NCBI GenBank assembly: GCA_900545915.1
Contig: URAV01000014.1
Location: forward strand, 17,110 to 81,109
Source of the DNA: an uncultured Porphyromonadaceae bacterium
GTDB taxonomy: Bacteria > Bacteroidota > Bacteroidia > Bacteroidales > Coprobacteraceae
Length of the DNA stretch: 64,000 nucleotides
Direction: 5' to 3'
Each line of letters starts with the position of its first letter. Position 1 is the first letter of the stretch. Of the stretch, positions 8,519 through 15,783 are shown one piece after another. A program made the translations under genes and the position numbers. The notes beneath the pieces were generated by a model. That model saw only the letters and a list, made by a program, of their open reading frames with translations. It was not told the origin of the DNA and made no database searches.

Positions 8519-9745
8519 ATGAATACGAAGATTCCTGAATATGCCGATATACTGCAAGTATTGCTTACGATGTCTGTTGTGATTTGTGTGGGTGGTGCGG
8601 CTTTGCTTTTTCTACGTTCCGGAGGCAATCGTTCGCGTCGTTTGTTATCGTTGGTCATGTTTGCATGGGGGCTTATCTACATGACGCGTGTTATAGGCAT
8701 GTTGACAGGAATTCTGAATTTTGATTTTACGAGTACAGGAGTTTTAGATATGCTTGTGCTTGTAGCCGGTAATTTTTTCTTGATAGTTTTGTTGCTTTAT
8801 CCGTTGGAAATAGTACGTCCGGGGTGGCTTAATTTAAGACGTATAGGATTGTTGTTACTTCCTTATATCATGCTCGTGCTGTTTTATTATGCCGTGTTAC
8901 CTTTGTTGGGACAAAAAATTCTTGTGTTGCGTGATATTGACGATTTTTTTGAACACATTGGAAAGTTTAATGTTTGGTATCGTTTATTATTGCTTATTTC
9001 TATCGGGTTTTATCTGCTGTTATTGTTGCGTTTGACTTGGCGGTATCGTGAGGTTTATCAACAGTGGTGTCAGTCTAATTATGCTGCAACTGAGGACATG
9101 GAGATCTCATGGCTGCGAAATTATACCATTGGAGTATTTTTAATAGGTTGTGCATATTTTTGGTTATTGTTTGACGGAAATACACGTTGTTTTATTGTGC
9201 ATAATCTTATGGTACAGGTTTTCTTTTGTTATACCCTTTATAAGGGGCTTTTTCATTATAATCCCTATACAGAAGATTTTTTCAGTCATACGTTAGATGA
9301 AATGACTGCACGTAGAGAAGCTGTATGTAAAGAGGAGCAATTGCTGTCGGGAGATATTTTCGAAGATTTCGATCTTTCTGAAGATGACAGTGCGTTTCTT
9401 GGAAAATTGCCTGCATATCGGGATGAAGTAGCTCGTTGGATGACGGATAAAAAGCCTTATTTAAATAAGGATTTCAAATTAATGGATGTGTCGGAATTTT
9501 TGCCGTTAAATCGCACTTACCTTTCCCGTGTTTTTAATGAAGGTTTCGGAGATAGTTTTAGTGGTGTCGTACGTAGTTACCGTATGCGTGAGGCTGAAAT
9601 ATTGCTGGTCTCTAATCCTGATATTCCTGTGGGACAAATTGGTGAACGTTGCGGTTTTTCTTCTCCGGCTGTCTTTCACCGTAGTTTTGTGCAATGTCAT
9701 GATGGAGTGACTCCGAGCCGTTATCGTAAGCGATCCGCCAAATAG
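8519..9745 (+). CDS. membrane-bound AraC-family transcriptional regulator
   Basis: The 408-residue protein has an N-terminal half with about six or seven hydrophobic segments (for example MSVVICVGGAALLFL, NFFLIVLLLYPLEIV, LLLLPYIMLVLFYYAVL, TIGVFLIGCAYFWLLF). A C-terminal AraC DNA-binding domain covers roughly residues 310-405 (DVSEFLPLNRTYLSRVFNEG, IGERCGFSSPAVFHRSF, GVTPSRYR). Such proteins sense a membrane or periplasmic signal and act on nearby genes. It lies directly upstream of the invertible segment and fimbrial operon on the same strand, so it is a candidate regulator of them. The ATG at 8519 is chosen because an in-frame TTG further upstream lies within a -7 promoter box. Confidence 0.85.
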   Translation: MNTKIPEYADILQVLLTMSVVICVGGAALLFLRSGGNRSRRLLSLVMFAWGLIYMTRVIGMLTGILNFDFTSTGVLDMLVLVAGNFFLIVLLLYPLEIVRPGWLNLRRIGLLLLPYIMLVLFYYAVLPLLGQKILVLRDIDDFFEHIGKFNVWYRLLLLISIGFYLLLLLRLTWRYREVYQQWCQSNYAATEDMEISWLRNYTIGVFLIGCAYFWLLFDGNTRCFIVHNLMVQVFFCYTLYKGLFHYNPYTEDFFSHTLDEMTARREAVCKEEQLLSGDIFEDFDLSEDDSAFLGKLPAYRDEVARWMTDKKPYLNKDFKLMDVSEFLPLNRTYLSRVFNEGFGDSFSGVVRSYRMREAEILLVSNPDIPVGQIGERCGFSSPAVFHRSFVQCHDGVTPSRYRKRSAK

Positions 9746-9841
9746 TAATTTTTCCGTCAAATTGCGATTATAAAAGCATCTTTTTTACGTATTGCAAATT
9801 TTATTTTACAAAATGGTAATTCTATTTTTGGCCTTTTGCCA

Positions 9842-9849
9842 TAATTTTG
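9842..9849 (+). promoter_or_regulatory. possible fixed -7 box upstream of the invertible segment
   Basis: TAATTTTG fits TAnnTTTG and points right toward the inverted repeats. No TTTG is found at the -33 distance. It might give a low constant transcript into the fimbrial leader. Confidence 0.3.
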
Positions 9850-9936
9850 CCGCACAAATTTTTCTACCCAGATGTGAAAAATAACATATCTGCGCAATTG
9901 CGTATCAACCAATATGTAGAGAACAAATCTATGATG

Positions 9937-9964
9937 AAAAAAATGTTCGTTTGATTGGACAAAG
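9937..9964. repeat. left inverted repeat of invertible promoter segment
   Basis: A 28-bp arm made of seven A residues, then TGTTCGTTT, then GATTGGACAAAG. It matches the reverse complement of 10060-10087 at 27 of 28 positions, differing only at the base before ATTGG. Confidence 0.88.
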
Positions 9965-9967
9965 ATA
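9960..9967 (-). promoter_or_regulatory. -7 box TATCTTTG at the edge of the invertible segment
   Basis: On the minus strand the box reads TATCTTTG. It now points left, away from the fimbrial genes. A T-rich stretch about 17 bases upstream could stand in for the weakly conserved -33 element. Confidence 0.65.
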
Positions 9968-10059
9968 ACACATTTTTCACATGTAAAATAATAATTATAT
10001 AGTAATTTGGTTTTTAGGCGTTTATACTATTTATTAAAATAATATTTTTAATTAAACTC

Positions 10060-10087
10060 CTTTGTCCAATTAAACGAACATTTTTTT
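10060..10087. repeat. right inverted repeat of invertible promoter segment
   Basis: Reads CTTTGTCCAAT, then TAAACGAACA, then seven T residues, the inverse of 9937-9964 with one mismatch. The bases just inside it (ACTC) do not complete a -7 box. Confidence 0.88.
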
Positions 10088-10197
10088 GTTCTGTTTTTTA
10101 TTTATATTAAGTTGTTGGATAACAGTTTGGTATATAATATATTCTTATATAAAAATATAACGAAAAAACTTATTTTAGACGATTCAGCATAATAAAA

Positions 10198-11367
10198 ATG
10201 CGTGTGAAAAATATAGTATATATATTAATTTTGTTACTTGTTACCGTGCAGGTAAGTCAGGGGCAGAATCGGGAAAAGGGAAAGAATGTTCCTTTTTGTT
10301 CGGATACAGCTATTCTATTTCGCTTTGTGCCTAAGCGACTGATGTTTTATTCTCCTTATAATGGTAATGAAAAAGCAATTTCCGAAGCCATGAAATTGCT
10401 CAGAATGCACCGTAAAGCGATTGTTAATGGCGATGCGGTTATACGTATTCAAGGATTTTGTCAGTCTTATCCTACCGAAAAAGAAAATTTGGCGGCAGCT
10501 AAAAATCGCAGTAATCAGGTAAAATCTTATTTTATTACCCATTTGGGCATGAAAGAGTCATATTATCGTACTTCTAATAAAGCTATGCCTTATAAGGGAA
10601 TGAGAGATATAGTAGCATTAGTAGATATCGAATATCTGAGTGTATCGGATGCGATCAATGATTCCGTTCTTGAGATAAGAACCCGAAACGAAGCGGTAAT
10701 ATCGCAGAGAATCCCGGTGCGAGTAGACACTATTCCTTTGGAATCGGTTATGGAATTCGATCCGATAGCGGAGCAAGACATTGCAAAAGCTCTTGAGGCA
10801 AAGCCTCTTTTCGAGAATGAGCCTATATCGAAGCGCTTTCGTCGCAACATTCCTTTGTCTGTCAAAACCAATCTCCTTTATGACGTGATACTTCTGCCTT
10901 CGTTGGAATTTGAATATCGTTTCAACAAACATTGGTCGGTCAATTTAGAAGGTACTATGGCTTGGTGGCATAAAGATACGAAGCACAAATATTACCAATT
11001 AGCTCAGATTAGTCCTGAAGTGCGGTATTGGTTCAAATCCGAAGGAGCTCGCAAGGGTCATTATTTCGGGTTGTTCATCGGTGGAGGCTGGTATGATCTG
11101 GAGAACGGGAATCGTGGTTATAAAGGTGAAGGCGAGTATGCCGGTATCAGTTACGGATATATGTTCCCTATCGGAAAATATTTTGCTTTAGAAGCCGGTA
11201 TCGGTGCGGGTTTTCTGCATGCGAATTCTGAAGATTACTTACCTATTGACGAGCATTATGTGTATCAACAGTCGATACGTACCAATTATTTCGGTCCATT
11301 AAAACTGAAGTTGGCTTTTGTCTGGAATATCGGTTGTTGGATGGGAAAGAAAGGAGGTAGAAGATGA
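10198..11367 (+). CDS. DUF3575 family protein, first gene of fimbrial operon
   Basis: The 389-residue protein has a signal peptide ending near VSQG. Residues ~35-145 resemble an OmpA-like domain (RIQGFCQSYPTEKENLAAAKNRSNQVKSYF). Residues ~220-385 form the DUF3575 region, predicted to be an outer-membrane beta barrel (VKTNLLYDVILLPSLEFEYRFNKHWSVNLEG, GWYDLENGNRGYKGEGEYAGISYGYMF). DUF3575 genes commonly lead fimbrillin clusters in Bacteroidales; a part in pilus export or anchoring is inferred. The stop overlaps the start of the next gene (ATGA), showing coupled translation. It is the first gene downstream of the invertible promoter. Confidence 0.85.
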   Translation: MRVKNIVYILILLLVTVQVSQGQNREKGKNVPFCSDTAILFRFVPKRLMFYSPYNGNEKAISEAMKLLRMHRKAIVNGDAVIRIQGFCQSYPTEKENLAAAKNRSNQVKSYFITHLGMKESYYRTSNKAMPYKGMRDIVALVDIEYLSVSDAINDSVLEIRTRNEAVISQRIPVRVDTIPLESVMEFDPIAEQDIAKALEAKPLFENEPISKRFRRNIPLSVKTNLLYDVILLPSLEFEYRFNKHWSVNLEGTMAWWHKDTKHKYYQLAQISPEVRYWFKSEGARKGHYFGLFIGGGWYDLENGNRGYKGEGEYAGISYGYMFPIGKYFALEAGIGAGFLHANSEDYLPIDEHYVYQQSIRTNYFGPLKLKLAFVWNIGCWMGKKGGRR

Positions 11368-12389
11368 AATACTTTCTCTCTATGACGGTAAGGTACGGAT
11401 TGTTTTTGGTATTGCCTTTATTGACTTTCGGATGCCGGAAAGAATTGTGTTATGATCATGAGCTACATAGCGCTTCGGTAAAAACCGTGATTGCAGCCGA
11501 TTGGGAGCAGGAATGGGAACGTGCCTATGATTTTGATTGGGAACAGAATTGGAATATTTTGTGGGGACGTGAATATGATGAATTACGTCCGGACATTGCT
11601 GAGGGGATTCGGGCTCTTGTCTATTCTGCCGATGGAGGTTTCTCCGAAAATAATTTGTCGGCGGAGGGTGGCCGTTTGCCTATGAAAGAGGGTGTCCATT
11701 CATTACTGTTTTATAATAATGATACCGAATACATTCTTTTTAATGATCTTACTACTTCGGCATCTGCTTCGGCTACGACCCGTACTCGTACGCGCAGTAG
11801 TTTTAAAGAGTTGCATGCCGGAGAACGCACGGTAAGTCCGCCGGATATGCTTTACGGTGCTTATGTGAAGGAGCATTTTGCAGAACGTACGTTAGAGTCG
11901 ATAGAGTTACCTGTTATTATGCGTCCGTTGACTTATACCTATCTGATACGTTACGAATTTAAAAAAGGTGCGCAATATGTGGCATTGGCACGAGGTGCAT
12001 TGGCGGGTATGGCAGAAAGCGTTTACCTTGAAGACGGGCATACGGGTGCAGATGCCGTAACGGTAATGTTCGATTGCACGGTAGAAGATTTCGGTGCAGA
12101 AGCTCTTGTCTATTCGTTCGGAGTGCCGGATTATCCGGGAGATCATTATGTTACGGATAGACAGGGAAAGCACTATGCCTTGAACTTGGAGGTACGAATG
12201 TTGAACGGAAAATTCAAGACTTTTGAGTTTGATGTGACGGATCAAGTTACAGGGCAGCCTCGCGGTGGTGTTATTGTCGTGAAAGATATCGAGATATCGG
12301 ATGAAGAAGGAACTGAAGGAAGCGGCAGCTTCGACGTAACAGTGGATGGTTGGGGAGAATATATCGATGTAGAACTTCCGTTAAACTAA
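11364..12389 (+). CDS. DUF5119 family lipoprotein of fimbrial operon
   Basis: A 341-residue lipoprotein (lipobox LLTFGC) whose start overlaps the upstream stop by four bases. The body is typical of DUF5119 proteins found between DUF3575 and fimbrillin genes: GIRALVYSADG near residue 75, VHSLLFYNNDTEYILF, then a C-terminal beta domain ending GWGEYIDVELPLN. A low-complexity stretch SASASATTRTRTRSS lies near residue 130. The family is thought to serve as a pilus accessory or anchor protein; this is inferred from context. Confidence 0.82.
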   Translation: MKYFLSMTVRYGLFLVLPLLTFGCRKELCYDHELHSASVKTVIAADWEQEWERAYDFDWEQNWNILWGREYDELRPDIAEGIRALVYSADGGFSENNLSAEGGRLPMKEGVHSLLFYNNDTEYILFNDLTTSASASATTRTRTRSSFKELHAGERTVSPPDMLYGAYVKEHFAERTLESIELPVIMRPLTYTYLIRYEFKKGAQYVALARGALAGMAESVYLEDGHTGADAVTVMFDCTVEDFGAEALVYSFGVPDYPGDHYVTDRQGKHYALNLEVRMLNGKFKTFEFDVTDQVTGQPRGGVIVVKDIEISDEEGTEGSGSFDVTVDGWGEYIDVELPLN

Positions 12390-12440
12390 AAGATATAAAA
12401 AAACAACAAGTAATTTATTTAATTTTTAATTGTAGAAGTT

Positions 12441-13415
12441 ATGAAAAAAAGTTTATGGATTCTTGGAGTGGCTGTTATAGCCTTAACCGGTTGTACGAAC
12501 AATGAAGTGGTAGATATACCTCAGTCTCGTGCAATCAATTTTTCGAATGCTTTTGTAAACAATACCACAAGAGCAGATGTGACGAATGCCGATTTCACGC
12601 AGTTTTGGGTGTATGGTGATTATCAAAATGAATCATCATGGGTTGATGTGTTCAACAATGTAAAGGTTTCGGGTGCTTCTGTGGGTAGCGGTGCTGTTTG
12701 GACTCCTGATGAGACCGCTTATTGGCAAGTAAATAAAACTTATAATTTCGGTGCTTATGCCGACGGAACATCTCAGCTGACTACCGGTATATCATATGAT
12801 CCTACATCTAAGACTTTGACGTTTTCAGATTATTCTGCCGGAGCAAATGACTTGATTGCTGCTACTTCAGACAATGTATCATGGGATGGAGCTGGAGATC
12901 CTTCAAAGGTGCAACTTTCTTTTAAGCACATGCTTTCTAAAGTTAAATTTACGTTCAAAACCGATGCTGCCGAAACCTATACGATGAAAGTTTCGGAATT
13001 GAAGATTTCTCAAGCTATTCAGACAGCAACCGGTACGATGGTAGATAAAGTTGTCGGTCCGTGGTCAGGAGAAAATTCAGGAGAATATTCTTTTGCCGAT
13101 ATCGACGATTATGCGACAGCTGAAGGTCAGGCAGAGTCAGAAGTAAAATATGTGATTCCTCAAGAAAACACGAATTCTATTGCTGTTTCTTTTAAAGTAA
13201 CAGTAACTGATGGCGGTGGTTATAATAAAGAAGGATCTTTTACGGGAACTATGGCTATTGCCGAATCAAATAAGTGGGATGCCGGGTTAGCATATAATTA
13301 TACGGTTACGATCAATCCGGATAAAGTGGATGATACATTGAAACCTATATTGTTTGATGTAACGACAGTAGAAGAGTGGGATGAATTTACCGATTCTGAT
13401 CTTAACCTCAATTAA
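12441..13415 (+). CDS. fimbrillin family protein, probable major pilin
   Basis: A 324-residue lipoprotein precursor (lipobox ALTGC, Cys18). After the signal it reads AINFSNAFVNNTTRADVTNADF, the usual fimbrillin start with a TR|A site where type V pilins are cut by an arginine protease before strand-swap assembly. The rest is two beta-sandwich-like regions (AYWQVNKTYNFGAYADG, VQLSFKHMLSKVKFTF, KWDAGLAYNYTVTINPD) as in FimA/Mfa1 relatives. It is the first fimbrillin of the operon and is followed by two hairpins, which suggests it is the most abundant subunit. Confidence 0.88.
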   Translation: MKKSLWILGVAVIALTGCTNNEVVDIPQSRAINFSNAFVNNTTRADVTNADFTQFWVYGDYQNESSWVDVFNNVKVSGASVGSGAVWTPDETAYWQVNKTYNFGAYADGTSQLTTGISYDPTSKTLTFSDYSAGANDLIAATSDNVSWDGAGDPSKVQLSFKHMLSKVKFTFKTDAAETYTMKVSELKISQAIQTATGTMVDKVVGPWSGENSGEYSFADIDDYATAEGQAESEVKYVIPQENTNSIAVSFKVTVTDGGGYNKEGSFTGTMAIAESNKWDAGLAYNYTVTINPDKVDDTLKPILFDVTTVEEWDEFTDSDLNLN

Positions 13416-13444
13416 AATATACTTTTAGTTATAAGGTATATAGG

Positions 13445-13503
13445 CTATAAGGGGTTGAATGTCCCCTTATAGTCACTCAAAACAACACTTCAGAGGTGTT
13501 TTT
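13445..13503 (+). terminator. tandem hairpins after the major fimbrillin
   Basis: The first stem is CTATAAGGGG / CCCCTTATAG (13445-13472, 8-base loop) without a T-run. The second is a short AACAC/GTGTT stem with TTTTT (13484-13503), a weak intrinsic terminator. Together they probably protect the pilin message and thin out transcription into the minor pilin genes. Confidence 0.65.
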
Positions 13504-13526
13504 ATCTAAGAAATAAGCTGGTATAT

Positions 13527-14552
13527 ATGGGGAGAATCGAAAGAATGGTGAAAAGGTTTTTTTATTTCCCGATGATAACGGTTACGTTACTGTTAACATC
13601 ATGTACAAACATTCTCGTACATGATACGGAAAAAGGAGGAGTCGATGGTATGGCGATTGATTTCCGTACTCCGGTGTTGACTCGGAGTGCGGTAGAAAGT
13701 TTTACTGCAGGTAGCGCTTTTTCCGTTTGGGGATGGTATATACCGGAAGATGCCGCCGGTGAGGTTTTTAATGCTACTACGGTATCGACACCGGACGGTT
13801 CTGTTTGGACCTATGAGGGATTACGCTATTGGAAAGCAGACAAAACATATTCATTTTACGCTTTATATCCGTCAGCAATCGATCTGATAGCAAATGCGGC
13901 GACTGCTGCCCGTTATAATGAAGACGGAGATCTTTTTGTGACGGCTTTCGACGCTTCTAAAGGATATGATCTCATGGCAGCTTCTGCCTTGAATATTTCC
14001 GGCAGTAATACCGGTAAAGTGGCTTTCACGTTCGGGCATTTATTAGCACGTGTGGAGTTTGTGGTAAAGCGCAATGCGGCCTCAGACGGTATCGAAGGTT
14101 TTAATCCGGTTATCCATTCCGCTAAGCTTTACGGTATGCATAAGACGGCTGATTTTTCAGTTTCGGCAGCCGATTTGACCGATAAAGAAGCTATATCTGC
14201 CGGATGGGCTATTTCTACCGATGAGAGCGACCGTACTACAAAGAACGAACCCTTTGCCGCGTTAAGCGAAGAGATTTCGGTAAATGCAGATGGAACGACC
14301 TTGATAGATGCTTTACTGTTTCCGCAAGATATTACTATCGAATATTATTTTGAAGTGACTTATTCTTCGGCGTCGGATAGAGAACCCTGCACATCTACGA
14401 TTCCGTTGGTGTCTCTGCCGTTGACGACATGGGAAGCGGGTAAGCATTATCGTTACACGTTTACCATTTCGGATGAAGACCGGATCTTGTTCGATACGCC
14501 TACTGTAAATGCATGGGGTGAAGCTACGGGTGGAATTATTATTGTCGAGTGA
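13527..14552 (+). CDS. fimbrillin-like lipoprotein (second pilin)
   Basis: A 341-residue protein, or 335 if it starts at the ATG at 13545, which gives a more standard signal MVKRFFYFPMITVTLLLTSC. The mature part starts near MAIDFRTPVLTRSAVESF with a TR|S motif, then FSVWGWYIPED, YWKADKTYSFYALYP and VAFTFGHLLARVEFVVK, the fimbrillin pattern of two beta domains. It lies behind the hairpins that follow the first fimbrillin and 23 bases before the third, so it is likely a minor or adaptor subunit. Exact position in the pilus is not known. Confidence 0.82.
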   Translation: MGRIERMVKRFFYFPMITVTLLLTSCTNILVHDTEKGGVDGMAIDFRTPVLTRSAVESFTAGSAFSVWGWYIPEDAAGEVFNATTVSTPDGSVWTYEGLRYWKADKTYSFYALYPSAIDLIANAATAARYNEDGDLFVTAFDASKGYDLMAASALNISGSNTGKVAFTFGHLLARVEFVVKRNAASDGIEGFNPVIHSAKLYGMHKTADFSVSAADLTDKEAISAGWAISTDESDRTTKNEPFAALSEEISVNADGTTLIDALLFPQDITIEYYFEVTYSSASDREPCTSTIPLVSLPLTTWEAGKHYRYTFTISDEDRILFDTPTVNAWGEATGGIIIVE

Positions 14553-14575
14553 TAAAAATAAAAGGATAGTTTGAT

Positions 14576-15760
14576 ATGATAAGCTTGAGACATCTGTTAT
14601 ATGGGGGTGCGTTTTTGGTTGCTTGTGTTGCTTGCAGGGAGGAAAATCTTGTCGGTTCCGTTCCGGAAATGTCCGATCTTATTTTGTTCGATACTCCCTC
14701 TTTATCGGTAGAAACAGTTTCCCGCAGTACATTGATGAACGCTCTTGTACCGGGTGATGCATTCGGGGTATTGGGGTATTGTGTCCCGTATACCGTAGGA
14801 ACTGACAAGCCGAATTATCTTTCTGCTTCCAGTGTTTGGTCATTAAAAAGAAACCAATGTCCGCCGGATGTATTCTTTAAACAAAAAGTGGTCGTGGGAG
14901 TTAATGGATGCACTTATGACAGAGATGGCGGTACGGATAATAATCCGAAATTTTGGTATCGCGACGGTTATGATACGAATAATAGTCCGGTTGGGGCTAT
15001 TACGGGAGCAGATCAATACCGTTATTCATTCATAGCTTATTATCCTTATGAAGGAGCGTTTACGGTCGACCAACCTTTAACTGAGACTGCGGCAGGAGCT
15101 CCTAAATTGACATTTACTATGCCGCAAAGCGGTTCTGCGCTGACCCATCCGCTTTCCCATTCCGAGACTCCTGATGCGATGCTTGCCGTCTTGTATAATA
15201 GTAGAAAATCTGATGGTAATTTACGTTTCAATTTCAGTCATTTGCTGACAGGACTTGGTTTCGAGGTGAATAATTTCAGTGAATTCGATTTGACCGTGCA
15301 TTCCGTTACTTTGAGCGGATCATTCTATAAAACGGTAAAGATAGACTTGACAAAAGATGTGGTGTCTTACACATTCCCGGAAAACGATCGTTATGTAGGA
15401 ACTTATACGATATTTGACGAAGACTTGCCGTTGCCGCCTCCTGATGTGGAGAAGAATGAAACCGTGACCTCTTCCGGTTTGTTAGGGGGAGAACATTTGT
15501 TGTTGATATCGGGGACGGGAACGAGTTTCGGAGAAGATGTAAAAGTCCGGATCGATTATACTTTCAACGGGAGAACGACTTTTTACGAGACACAGCGTCC
15601 CGGTACATTTACTCCTCGTCCCGGTATTAAATATACGGCTCAACTCAATTTTGTAGGAGATGCTTTCATATTGGAGTTTATCGTCGACAATCAAGGGCAG
15701 TGGGAAGATGGAGAAGCTGATGATGGTGATGAAACGAATGATGATATAGTATTCGAGTAA
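14576..15760 (+). CDS. fimbrillin-like lipoprotein (third pilin)
   Basis: A 394-residue lipoprotein (signal ending LVACVAC). The early mature sequence ILFDTPSLSVETVSRSTLMNALVPGDAFGVLGYCVP carries an SR|S site. RFNFSHLLTGLGFEVNNFSEFDLTVHSVTLSG is the usual fimbrillin core strand region. It is longer than the first two by an insertion near residues 90-150 (NPKFWYRDGYDTNNSPVG). The acidic tail GEADDGDETNDD is notable. Likely a minor pilus subunit near the tip. Confidence 0.8.
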   Translation: MISLRHLLYGGAFLVACVACREENLVGSVPEMSDLILFDTPSLSVETVSRSTLMNALVPGDAFGVLGYCVPYTVGTDKPNYLSASSVWSLKRNQCPPDVFFKQKVVVGVNGCTYDRDGGTDNNPKFWYRDGYDTNNSPVGAITGADQYRYSFIAYYPYEGAFTVDQPLTETAAGAPKLTFTMPQSGSALTHPLSHSETPDAMLAVLYNSRKSDGNLRFNFSHLLTGLGFEVNNFSEFDLTVHSVTLSGSFYKTVKIDLTKDVVSYTFPENDRYVGTYTIFDEDLPLPPPDVEKNETVTSSGLLGGEHLLLISGTGTSFGEDVKVRIDYTFNGRTTFYETQRPGTFTPRPGIKYTAQLNFVGDAFILEFIVDNQGQWEDGEADDGDETNDDIVFE

Positions 15761-15783
15761 CAATTCGTAAAGACGAGGGAAAG

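Larger units (their letters stand above)
9937..10087. promoter_or_regulatory. predicted invertible (phase-variable) promoter, OFF orientation
   Basis: Two 28-bp inverted repeats (9937-9964, 10060-10087) enclose 95 bp of AT-rich, non-coding DNA. On the minus strand TATCTTTG (9960-9967), a perfect TAnnTTTG box, straddles the inner edge of the left repeat: CTTTG is in the repeat, TAT in the segment. Inversion would place TAT beside the right repeat and build the same box pointing right, about 125 bases before the DUF3575 gene. In the given orientation the right edge reads CTCCTTTG, which lacks the TA, so the operon is predicted silent. This is the known design of Bacteroides phase-variable promoters flipped by a serine or tyrosine recombinase; no recombinase gene is in the window. 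Confidence 0.8.
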
